Part shown: positions 1 through 5,709 of the stretch, one piece after another
How the letters are laid out: the number at the start of each line of letters is the position of its first letter
Position numbering within the stretch: the stretch's first letter is position 1
NCBI GenBank assembly: GCA_014874425.1
Contig: JACWAG010000224.1
Span: forward strand, 1 to 5,709
DNA: 5,709 nucleotides
From: Syntrophaceae bacterium
Lineage (GTDB): Bacteria; Desulfobacterota; Desulfomonilia; Desulfomonilales; Desulfomonilaceae
Direction: 5' to 3'
Made by a program: the position numbers and the translations under genes
Notes under the pieces: generated by a model
What the model saw: only the letters and a program-made list of their open reading frames with translations
What the model was told of the DNA's origin: nothing
The model's database searches: none

Positions 1-204
1 GAACATCGCTCCACCCCTCAGAAACTGTCGGAAACAACTCAGGCAGATTCCCATAAGAAGTATATTTGGGGTGTACCTGCTGGAACAGCGTTGAGAAAAG
101 ACAAGTCCATACCTGTATCTGAAACACTAACAGAGAAGCCTCGACCCACCGTTGAGTTTCCCCATTCTACAAAATTCAACTGGGGCATTGACGCAGATAA
201 GTAA
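1..204 (+). CDS. C-terminal fragment of an unidentified protein (5' end outside window)
   Basis: Frame 1 is open from the first base to a TAA at 202-204, giving 67 visible residues; the other two forward frames close within about 100 bases. No start codon is visible, so the gene begins upstream of the window. I do not recognise the family. The visible part is hydrophilic, rich in Lys, Thr, Ser and Pro, with no membrane segment, and looks like an extended or disordered tail. Two short similar motifs occur, KYIWGVPA (residues 20-27) and KFNWGIDA (residues 58-65, close to the C terminus). A strong intrinsic terminator in the same orientation starts 66 bp after the stop, which supports a real rightward gene. 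It converges on the RND exporter gene. The open frame is short enough to arise by chance, so confidence is moderate. Confidence 0.55.
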   Translation, partial: EHRSTPQKLSETTQADSHKKYIWGVPAGTALRKDKSIPVSETLTEKPRPTVEFPHSTKFNWGIDADK

Positions 205-270
205 CACCTAGAATATTTGATGTAGATTTAGCGCCTGTCGGCCTGGCAAAATTCTCGACTGAATTCAGGC

Positions 271-298
271 AGCCACATTTGTCAAATGTGGCTTTTTT
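271..298 (+). terminator. Intrinsic terminator of the rightward gene, overlapping the 3' end of the RND gene
   Basis: AGCCACATTT (271-280), loop GTC (281-283) and AAATGTGGCT (284-293) form a perfect 10-bp stem, followed by a run of six T at 293-298. The T tract lies on the + strand only, so the element fits termination of the gene ending at 204. On the minus strand the hairpin is preceded by the A tract and not followed by a U tract, so it should not act as an intrinsic terminator for the RND gene. The RND stop codon (282-284) spans the loop and its edge, and the last three RND sense codons lie in the right arm. Confidence 0.85.
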
Positions 299-2645
299 GT
301 TCCCTTGCGCAAATATCGGTAATGGTTTTTCGGACCCATTTGGACGTGAGGATCAGGGCCGGTAGGAAAACGAGGTCCCCGAAAAGACCGAGAGTAATAG
401 CTGAACATCCAAGTATCCCAAAGAAAACTACAGGTCTAAAAGGCGACGCCGCCAATGCAAGAAATCCCAACAACGTTACTACAGACCATGACGCTATCTG
501 TCGGGCGGTAAAACGGTATGCCCGAAAGACATTTTCTTCGACTGAAACACCCGGATTGAATGTTATATCTCGTTTCAACTGAGTCAGATAATGAATGGTG
601 TTATCAACAGCCAGACCAATTGCGACCGTGGCGGCAAATACGGTGACCATGTCCAAGGATATCCCGAACCACCCCATGAGACCAAATACGGCCGCCACCG
701 GGGGGATATTGGGTATAAGGCAGATCAGACCTAAAACGAACGAACGCAGTTGAATCATCATAAGCACAGTGATCAGAATGGCAGCAAGAAACATTGATTC
801 TACCTGATCCCGTATTAAAGTCTCTGTCTGGGACGCGACCAGAACAAGTTCGCCCGTCACTGTCGCTTTTGCGCTCCCTGCCATTACCTCGTTTGCTATG
901 GTTTGAATCTGCGAAATAGTTTCGTCAATCGGTTTGTTGGATGCATTGTTTATCAGAATGGAAATCCGCGCCTTGTCAAAATTATCGTTGATATATCTCT
1001 GAGTTACCTTTTTCCCTCCTTCACTCAACGAAGTCATAAAAAGAAGTTGAGGGATCAGATTAGGGTCGGAATAAATGTCTCCATGCTTGGCTGATCCACC
1101 TTGGATTATCCTGCTTAAGTAAACCAGGACACTTGCGTAAGAATCTGTGGATATCACATTTGGCACGAGCCTGATGCGTTTCTCCAGTTCGTTGATTTTC
1201 TTCCACATTTCTGGTTTTTTAAAGTCATTTGGCCCAGCTTCGAGAAAAAGTTCGAGGGTCTGTGCAGGGGCAAGGTTCTTTTCAACGAACCTAATATCCT
1301 GGACAGTTTTAGTGGATTTGCCCAACATTCTAAAAACCTGCGCGTCACTCTTGATCCTCGGCGAGCCTGCAAGGAGAAATACCGAGAGCGCTACAGCAAA
1401 TATAACGACCATTCGAGCTCGTTTTGATATGAAAGCTTCGATCTTTTTAAGGGCCTTTTCCAGCCAGTCGACAACAACATCAGTAGATTCCGTTTTATCC
1501 AGGGTCTTCATTACGGTGAAAAAGGCTGGGGTTAGGACCATGGCCAGAGCGTAAGCTAGCAGGACCCCTGCAGCCATGATAAATCCAAGTTGCCGTACCA
1601 TTGGTATGGAACTTATCATAAGCGAACCAAAACCGACCGCAGCCGTGGCCACACACATGAAGCACGGGCTTGCAAGCCAGCGCACGGATTTCTTTAAAGC
1701 GTCAATCTTGTTTCGAGTCACCTGATGGAACTGGTGGTAGCGGACAACCATATGAATCACTATTTCAATGGTCGTTATGGGCACAAATCCGAAGGCAAGG
1801 GCGGTAGTGGAATTCAATGGAATACCCATGGCGGCCATAAGACCAAGGACCCACAATATACATATTGCAAGAATAAAATTGGTTACCAGCGTGACCAAAA
1901 AGCTTTTGAAAACGTATACCGAAACGATAGTGCCAATGAGCATACATAAGACGCCGAACACCACTCCCGTCTGGATGCTGTATTTTACAATCGCCTTTCG
2001 AATGAAAGCTGGACCTACTATTCTAAAGTCCTCTACCAACCGGTTTCCTTTGAGTTCCTGATTGACTACACTGACGATATTTTCGTAAACAGTATCTTCG
2101 TATTTAATTTTTTCTTTTACTTTTATCGCTATCCCAATGGTCTTGAGATCGGCTGACACCAGGAGGTTAGTCATCGGCAGGGAGCGCCTGATATCTTCCA
2201 ATGACTTCTTGTCGCCTGGCAAAATCTTCCCGTGAACACGTTCGAACAGGGGAAGGTTACCGAAGGACCCATTTCGCTCCTGAAAGATGCGGAGATTTGT
2301 GAGGCTGATCACTTCGGAAACACCGTCAACCTGCTCCAGCGCCCTTGTCAGGGTATCAACCATGTCTAAGGTCTTGGTATTAAATATGCCGTCCTCAGTC
2401 TTGATAACCACCAGGGTAAATTCTTCATTACCAAATGTTTTTATGAATCGTTGATATCGATGATACGCCTTGGAAGTGGGGTCTATGCCTGTCTTCAGCG
2501 ATGGGTCCGTTTTCATTTGCAGGGCATAATATCCGAGGATCACCGATATAACGGCAATTATGGCTACAAGAAGTCTTCGGTAATCAATTATTATGTCGAG
2601 ATGATTGGGTCTGGAAAGGTCAAGTTTGTCGCCGGAATTGTTCAC
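282..2645 (-). CDS. RND-superfamily (MMPL/COG1033-like) 12-TM membrane exporter
   Basis: 787-residue inner-membrane protein with the two-fold RND layout. TM1 is at about 24-43, followed by an extracytoplasmic domain at about 45-220. TM2-TM6 lie at about 226-246, 249-273, 279-301, 326-346 and 351-378. TM7 (about 410-427) is followed by a second extracytoplasmic domain at about 430-612. TM8-TM12 lie at about 617-634, 636-660, 665-687, 718-735 and 738-767. TM10 has the characteristic GLAVDNTIH (D681, H685) and TM4 the matching TTIEIVIH (E294, H298). The size and the lack of larger docking domains fit the 'predicted exporter' RND group (COG1033/MMPL, HpnN-like) rather than AcrB-type drug pumps of about 1,000 residues. 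Known relatives move lipids or other hydrophobic molecules, driven by the proton gradient; the substrate here is unknown. No membrane-fusion or outer-membrane partner is adjacent. The start is GTG at 2645, the first start after an in-frame stop, with AAGAGGA 11 bp upstream. The 3' end overlaps the convergent terminator. Confidence 0.9.
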   Translation of the reverse strand: MNNSGDKLDLSRPNHLDIIIDYRRLLVAIIAVISVILGYYALQMKTDPSLKTGIDPTSKAYHRYQRFIKTFGNEEFTLVVIKTEDGIFNTKTLDMVDTLTRALEQVDGVSEVISLTNLRIFQERNGSFGNLPLFERVHGKILPGDKKSLEDIRRSLPMTNLLVSADLKTIGIAIKVKEKIKYEDTVYENIVSVVNQELKGNRLVEDFRIVGPAFIRKAIVKYSIQTGVVFGVLCMLIGTIVSVYVFKSFLVTLVTNFILAICILWVLGLMAAMGIPLNSTTALAFGFVPITTIEIVIHMVVRYHQFHQVTRNKIDALKKSVRWLASPCFMCVATAAVGFGSLMISSIPMVRQLGFIMAAGVLLAYALAMVLTPAFFTVMKTLDKTESTDVVVDWLEKALKKIEAFISKRARMVVIFAVALSVFLLAGSPRIKSDAQVFRMLGKSTKTVQDIRFVEKNLAPAQTLELFLEAGPNDFKKPEMWKKINELEKRIRLVPNVISTDSYASVLVYLSRIIQGGSAKHGDIYSDPNLIPQLLFMTSLSEGGKKVTQRYINDNFDKARISILINNASNKPIDETISQIQTIANEVMAGSAKATVTGELVLVASQTETLIRDQVESMFLAAILITVLMMIQLRSFVLGLICLIPNIPPVAAVFGLMGWFGISLDMVTVFAATVAIGLAVDNTIHYLTQLKRDITFNPGVSVEENVFRAYRFTARQIASWSVVTLLGFLALAASPFRPVVFFGILGCSAITLGLFGDLVFLPALILTSKWVRKTITDICAREQKSHI

Positions 2646-2656
2646 AAAAAATCTGG

Positions 2657-2663
2657 TCCTCTT
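2657..2663 (-). promoter_or_regulatory. Ribosome binding site of the RND gene, supporting the GTG start
   Basis: The minus strand reads AAGAGGA, then 11 bp, then GTG (2645-2643). No ATG lies between the upstream in-frame stop (2685-2687) and this GTG. The first internal ATG is codon 44, after TM1, so starting there would lose the first membrane helix. The site therefore decides for a GTG start. Confidence 0.6.
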
Positions 2664-2682
2664 AATTTCTGAGTGTGGTTTG

Positions 2683-2693
2683 ACTCAGTGAGT
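2683..2693. repeat. 11-bp inverted repeat in the RND leader (possible operator)
   Basis: ACTCAGTGAGT is a perfect palindrome with 5-bp arms and a single central base. It lies downstream of the predicted -10 box and upstream of the RND ribosome binding site, within the expected 5' untranslated region. It could be a small operator or just a chance short palindrome; no family of regulator is recognised from it. Confidence 0.25.
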
Positions 2694-2711
2694 TTTTCCA
2701 ATAAGCCACGT

Positions 2712-2740
2712 ATTTTATAAGAAAAGTGTTAAATCGTCAA
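2712..2740 (-). promoter_or_regulatory. Sigma-70-like promoter of the RND gene
   Basis: On the minus strand, TTGACG (2735-2740; 5 of 6 to TTGACA) and TAAAAT (2712-2717; 5 of 6 to TATAAT) are separated by exactly 17 bp (2718-2734). Transcription would start near 2705, leaving a leader of about 60 nt before the GTG at 2645. The site lies in the 174-bp gap between the hydrolase stop and the RND start and points toward the RND gene, so the exporter probably has its own promoter. The rest of the gap (2741-2819) holds only a weak 6-bp hairpin. Confidence 0.6.
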
Positions 2741-2819
2741 ATTTGCGTGTGTTTATGTGTCTTTATGCCAGCGTAATGAAGTTACAGACATTGATTCAGC
2801 CCTTTTACAAGGTAAAACA

Positions 2820-3644
2820 TTAACCCACGCAAGTCACAGGGCGTGTTGATTTGCCACTGATTCCGGTTACTCCATCAAGGCGGCGTCGATCGAAAAAGTT
2901 TACTATATGAGAAACGTATTCCTCCGGTTGTTGTTCATACGTATTGTGCCCGCAATTGGGAAGCACAGCAAGTTCCCCTCGGGGCAGATTTCTATAAAAT
3001 GAGACCCCCTGCTCCACTTCAAAAAGAAAACTCCTGTCTGGATAGAGCACTAGCGTTGGACTATTGATCTGTCTCAGGGTCGGCCTCAGGTCAAAAAGGC
3101 CTTTACCGTAAGCGCCACCAAATTGCCGGAATTGATCATGAAAAGGTTTTGTCCTTTCACCGTGCCAGCCTATCAACTTGTTTCTCAGCTCCGGGTCCAG
3201 CTCATCAAATGTCCGGGAAAATTTTGACAAATTGAATTCGTGCATAGTAACTGAGCTGTAGCAGAGAGTGCTTGATATGACTATGCTTCTGACACGATCG
3301 GGATATTTTGCCGCGTAATCAGCGGCAACCACCCCTCCTTCGCATTGACCTACCACATCAAATGAATCTACACCAAGCCAGTCTCGGAAAGATTCCAGTT
3401 CCATCACACTTTCAGGACGGAATTGATCGCTTACATAGAAATCCATGAAATCCGGACCTTCATCTGATTGTCCGTAGCCTTTCCTGTCATAGCAGATCGG
3501 TTTGTATCCGTTTTCTACCAATTTCGGGACAATTTTCCCCCACATTTTGACGCATCCAAAACCATGATGCAGCAGCAAAAGTGGTGTTCCGTGACCATGA
3601 ATCTCAAAATACAGTTTAATTCCGTTTATCTCGGCAAAAGGCAT
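2820..3644 (-). CDS. Alpha/beta-fold hydrolase with a cysteine in the nucleophile position
   Basis: 274 residues, the usual size for a single-domain alpha/beta hydrolase. The N terminus (about 1-60) has the typical first strands, the oxyanion-region motif LLLLHHGFG (22-30) and the segment CYDRKGYGQSD (51-61). The nucleophile elbow is G99-Q-C101-E-G103, with a TGC codon where Ser is usual. The likely acid is D203 (LVLYPDRS) and the base H233 (NCGHNTYEQ). A cap-like helical region lies at about 134-190. About 22 residues after the last helix form a basic tail beyond the core fold. Esterases, epoxide or haloalkane hydrolases and C-C bond hydrolases share this fold; the substrate cannot be told. 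Cys nucleophiles are known in dienelactone hydrolases and in PHA synthases, but this protein is too short for the latter. No signal peptide or membrane segment is seen, so it is probably cytoplasmic. The ATG at 3644 has an in-frame stop upstream. It follows ald by 108 bp on the same strand. Confidence 0.87.
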   Translation of the reverse strand: MPFAEINGIKLYFEIHGHGTPLLLLHHGFGCVKMWGKIVPKLVENGYKPICYDRKGYGQSDEGPDFMDFYVSDQFRPESVMELESFRDWLGVDSFDVVGQCEGGVVAADYAAKYPDRVRSIVISSTLCYSSVTMHEFNLSKFSRTFDELDPELRNKLIGWHGERTKPFHDQFRQFGGAYGKGLFDLRPTLRQINSPTLVLYPDRSFLFEVEQGVSFYRNLPRGELAVLPNCGHNTYEQQPEEYVSHIVNFFDRRRLDGVTGISGKSTRPVTCVG

Positions 3645-3657
3645 GATGACAAACCAG

Positions 3658-3662
3658 CCTCC
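3658..3662 (-). promoter_or_regulatory. Ribosome binding site of the hydrolase gene, with long spacing
   Basis: A full GGAGG lies 13 bp upstream of the ATG at 3644, longer than the usual 5-10 bp. No in-frame start codon lies closer, and the next in-frame codons upstream lead to a TAA. The protein's first residues (MPFAEINGIKLYFE) match the usual beginning of the family, so the start is kept. The strong core may compensate for the spacing. Confidence 0.45.
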
Positions 3663-3752
3663 ATTAGTTTAATTGGCTTTTTGATCTTTTTAGTGGTCTC
3701 CATAAATCCGCAAGGAACGACGACGACACTTCGGATAGAGTCCTCGAGCAGA

Positions 3753-4883
3753 TCAATTTATTACCCATTTTTCTATTACGTTGTTTAAAGGGCTGTAAGT
3801 ATATCCAAGGGCCTGAGCGACTTTTTCATGTGTAATCAATCCATCGTAAAGGTTCACTCCCTTGGCCAGCCGGTCATCCATTAGCGCCGCCTTTGTAATC
3901 CCATTGTCGGCAATCTCCAGCGCAAAAGGCATAGTCACATTTGTTAGAGCGAAAGTAGATGTCCTGGCGACTACTCCGGGCATGTTGGGCACACAGTAAT
4001 GGATAACCTCATCAACTACGAATGTGGGGTGTTTGTGAGTAGTTGGTGTTGATGTCTCTATGCAGCCCCCCTGATCTATGGCGACATCTACTATGACGGC
4101 CCCGGCTTTCATAAGGCCGACCATGTCCCTAGTTACGATTCTGGGCGCTCTAGCGCCTGGAATTAATACCGACCCGATAACTAAATGTGAGTTCAGAACC
4201 GAGTACAGGACGTTATCAGGATTCGAAATCATCGTAGTAACCTTGTTTCCAAATATTTCCTCAAGGTAAATCAAACGTCTCTGATCAACATCCAGGACAT
4301 AAACGTCCGCTCCCAGACCTACAGCGATTGTCGCGGCCGCCATGCCGACTGTGCCGGCTCCCAGGATCGTTACACGGCCTCTTCTCACACCTGGGACACC
4401 GCCAAGTAACACCCCGCGACCTCCCTGTGTTTTTTCAAGAAAATGCGCCCCCACTTGTACAGACATTTTGCCGGCTACTTCGCTCATAGGCACAAGAAGA
4501 GGCAAAAAACCATCGTGAGTCTGAATGGTCTCGTAAGCCACAGCTATAATACGCGCATTGAGGAGCGCTTCTGTAAGTTGCGGCGCGGGAGCGAGATGCA
4601 GGTACGCGTAGAGTATCTGGCCCTTATGAAATAAAGGATATTCGCTAGGTTGAGGTTCCTTTACTTTCATGATCATGTGCGAACCCGAATAAACCTCGAC
4701 GGGGCTATCCACAACTGTGGCCCCTGCTTCAACATATTCTCCGTCGGTTAGCCTACAGCCTTCACCGGCGCCCCTTTCTACAATGATTGAATGACCATGA
4801 TCCTTAAGAGTTCGAACTCCTGAGGGGGTTATTCCTACTCTGTATTCATCTTCTTTGATTTCTTTGGGGATTCCTATGATCAT
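3753..4883 (-). CDS. ald: Alanine dehydrogenase (NAD-dependent), EC 1.4.1.1
   Basis: Catalyses reversible oxidative deamination of L-alanine to pyruvate and ammonium with NAD. The 376 residues from the chosen ATG match the family (about 370-380). Numbered from that Met, the residues known for substrate binding and catalysis are all present at the family positions: R15 (EYRVG), K75 (IMKVKEP), H96 (YLHLAPAP) and D270 (VDVAIDQGG). The Rossmann motif GAGTVG is at 175-180 and the NAD-ribose Asp is D198 (VLDVD). The C-terminal part contains the conserved HYCVPNMPG and ALTNVT segments. The length and the catalytic set exclude the related transhydrogenase alpha subunit (PntA). A TTG at 4910 would add nine residues, but the ATG at 4883 has GGAG 8 bp upstream and starts the conserved MIIGIPKEIK. 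The gene follows the sigma-54-type regulator by 30 bp, suggesting co-transcription. Cells use Ald for alanine catabolism or, in reverse, for ammonium assimilation or NADH balance. Confidence 0.97.
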   Translation of the reverse strand: MIIGIPKEIKEDEYRVGITPSGVRTLKDHGHSIIVERGAGEGCRLTDGEYVEAGATVVDSPVEVYSGSHMIMKVKEPQPSEYPLFHKGQILYAYLHLAPAPQLTEALLNARIIAVAYETIQTHDGFLPLLVPMSEVAGKMSVQVGAHFLEKTQGGRGVLLGGVPGVRRGRVTILGAGTVGMAAATIAVGLGADVYVLDVDQRRLIYLEEIFGNKVTTMISNPDNVLYSVLNSHLVIGSVLIPGARAPRIVTRDMVGLMKAGAVIVDVAIDQGGCIETSTPTTHKHPTFVVDEVIHYCVPNMPGVVARTSTFALTNVTMPFALEIADNGITKAALMDDRLAKGVNLYDGLITHEKVAQALGYTYSPLNNVIEKWVIN

Positions 4884-4891
4884 TTTGTGAA

Positions 4892-4895
4892 CTCC
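4892..4895 (-). promoter_or_regulatory. Ribosome binding site that decides the ald start
   Basis: GGAG on the minus strand, 8 bp before the ATG at 4883-4881. It lies inside the would-be coding extension from the TTG at 4910. This, together with family alignment from MIIGIPKE, favours the ATG. The site sits in the 30-bp gap after the regulator's TAA. Confidence 0.7.
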
Positions 4896-4913
4896 ATTGT
4901 GGCGATTCAATCT

Positions 4914-5709
4914 TTAGCTTATTCCCAGTTTGGTCATGCGGCGCGCCAGCGCAAAACGGGACATCCCAAGCAAAGCGGCGGCTTCCTGTTTCTTGCCGTT
5001 GGCCCGGCTAAGAGTATCATCAATCATGCGCCGCTCAATTTCTTCAATGACTTCATAGATAGAGCGCCCTGGAACAATTTTCTGATTTTCTGAACGTCCT
5101 TCTAATCCACCTATACGCAGATGACTAAGACGAACATTATTCCCTTTGGACATGATCAATGACCGTTCCAAAACGTTTCTTAATTCTCTCACATTTCCAG
5201 GCCAAGTGTACCTGCAAAGAGCTTTTATGGCCTCTGAGTGTACTTTGGGGACGGTCATAAACTGCATTTCCTTACAAAGGTCAGCTAAGATCTTGCTAGA
5301 AATGAGCGGAATGTCTTCCTGGCGTTCCCGTAGAGGCGGCACTCTTATAGCTATCACGTTCAGACGATAGTATAGATCTTTGCGAAAACGACCATCTTTA
5401 ACCTCTGCCCAGAGATCTCTATTTGTGGCGGCGATTAGCCTCGTGTTGACACTGATACTTTTTTCTCCGCCTAGCCTGGTGAAAGACAACGTATCCAGGA
5501 AGGTTAGCAACTTGGCCTGCATCAGGGATGACAGTTCCCCAATCTCATTGAGAAGCAGTGTTCCGCCTTCGGCCAGTTCGAGCATACCTCTTTTTCTGCG
5601 AACAGCGTTTGTATAAGCGCCGGGCTCATGGCCAAAAAGCTCCGATTCTGCCAATTCCGACGGGATAGCAGCGCAGTTGATGCAATAAAAAGGGCCACCA
5701 GATCTTGAC
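4914..5709 (-). CDS. Sigma-54-type AAA+ transcriptional activator (bEBP), N-terminal part outside window
   Basis: 264 residues are visible, open to the right edge; the frame continues through a Leu (TTG) codon at 5654-5652 that is not a start. Visible parts in order: FYCINCAAIP and ESELFGHE (about 8-28), the sigma-54 contact loop as GAYTNA (30-35), Walker B as LLLNEIGEL (51-59), sensor I AATNRDL (93-99), the arginine-finger region FRKDLYYRLNV (108-118), PPLRERQEDIPL (124-135) and sensor II WPGNVREL (169-176). A Fis-type helix-turn-helix closes the protein (about 240-262, AAALLGMSRFALARRM). Walker A and any receiver, PAS or GAF sensing domain lie outside the window. Such proteins bind upstream enhancers and use ATP to remodel sigma-54 RNA polymerase. 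Two departures from consensus are notable: Asn for Gly in GAFTGA, and Asn for Asp in Walker B. The TAA at 4914 is 30 bp before ald, so ald is a likely operon partner and possible target. Confidence 0.92.
   Translation of the reverse strand, partial: SRSGGPFYCINCAAIPSELAESELFGHEPGAYTNAVRRKRGMLELAEGGTLLLNEIGELSSLMQAKLLTFLDTLSFTRLGGEKSISVNTRLIAATNRDLWAEVKDGRFRKDLYYRLNVIAIRVPPLRERQEDIPLISSKILADLCKEMQFMTVPKVHSEAIKALCRYTWPGNVRELRNVLERSLIMSKGNNVRLSHLRIGGLEGRSENQKIVPGRSIYEVIEEIERRMIDDTLSRANGKKQEAAALLGMSRFALARRMTKLGIS

Noticed and set aside
241..270. GCCTG/CAGGC inverted repeat and CTGAATTCAG palindrome, considered as a minus-strand terminator for the RND gene
   Set aside because: The outer stem is only 5 bp with a long loop and there is no T tract on the minus strand.
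1164..1179. TTGGCACG-like sequence resembling a sigma-54 -24 element on the + strand
   Set aside because: The GG to GC spacing is 12 rather than 10, it lies inside the RND gene, and nothing on the + strand follows it.
1154..1372. 72-codon minus-strand frame within the RND gene, considered as a sign of a frameshift
   Set aside because: The main RND frame runs unbroken through this region with the expected domain order, so no frameshift is needed.
1147..1554. 135-codon + strand open frame inside the RND gene
   Set aside because: It lies fully antisense to a well-supported RND coding region and its translation shows no recognisable domain; it is a shadow frame.
2803..2817. TTTTAC-AAG-GTAAAA inverted repeat just after the hydrolase stop, considered as a terminator
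   Set aside because: Only six mostly A-T pairs, and no T tract follows on the minus strand; too weak to call.
3718..3727. Three tandem CGA units in the ald-hydrolase gap
   Set aside because: Too short to be a meaningful repeat array.
3468..3788. 106-codon + strand open frame spanning the hydrolase start and the ald end
   Set aside because: It is antisense to two clear genes and their gap, and has no recognisable family or supporting RBS.
4884..4910. Upstream TTG start for ald adding nine residues
   Set aside because: The extension is not part of the conserved family N terminus and contains the RBS for the ATG at 4883.

Overview
The window holds one truncated gene reading rightward at its left edge, followed by four genes that all read leftward (minus strand). 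From left to right these are the C-terminal tail of an unidentified protein, an RND-superfamily membrane exporter, an alpha/beta hydrolase, alanine dehydrogenase (ald), and the C-terminal part of a sigma-54-type AAA+ transcription activator cut by the right edge. Base composition looks intermediate in GC. I saw no tRNA, rRNA, CRISPR array or insertion sequence. The COG1033-like RND exporter, a sigma-54 activator next to a catabolic dehydrogenase, and strong Shine-Dalgarno sites suggest a Gram-negative bacterium, perhaps a Desulfobacterota (deltaproteobacterial) lineage. That placement is inference only.

Left part (1-2645): the rightward fragment ends at 204. A perfect 10-bp hairpin with a T tract follows at 271-298. 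The convergent RND gene ends inside this hairpin, with its TGA codon spanning the loop, so one short element serves the ends of two genes. The RND gene begins with GTG at 2645. In the 174-bp gap upstream of it lies a good sigma-70-like promoter (TTGACG, 17 bp, TAAAAT), so the exporter is probably transcribed separately from the genes to its right.

Right part (2820-5709): in transcription order, the regulator is followed after 30 bp by ald, and after a further 108 bp by the hydrolase. Regulator and ald are likely one transcript. The activator may therefore control amino-acid use through alanine oxidation to pyruvate and ammonia. The hydrolase may or may not belong to the same unit, since I see no convincing terminator or promoter in the 108-bp gap.

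I see no clearly new multi-gene system. The points worth a second look are residue-level. The activator has GAYTNA in place of GAFTGA and Asn in place of the Walker B Asp. The hydrolase carries Cys where the nucleophilic Ser is normally found (GQCEG). The RND pump has Glu in TM4 but Asp in TM10 at the equivalent charged sites.
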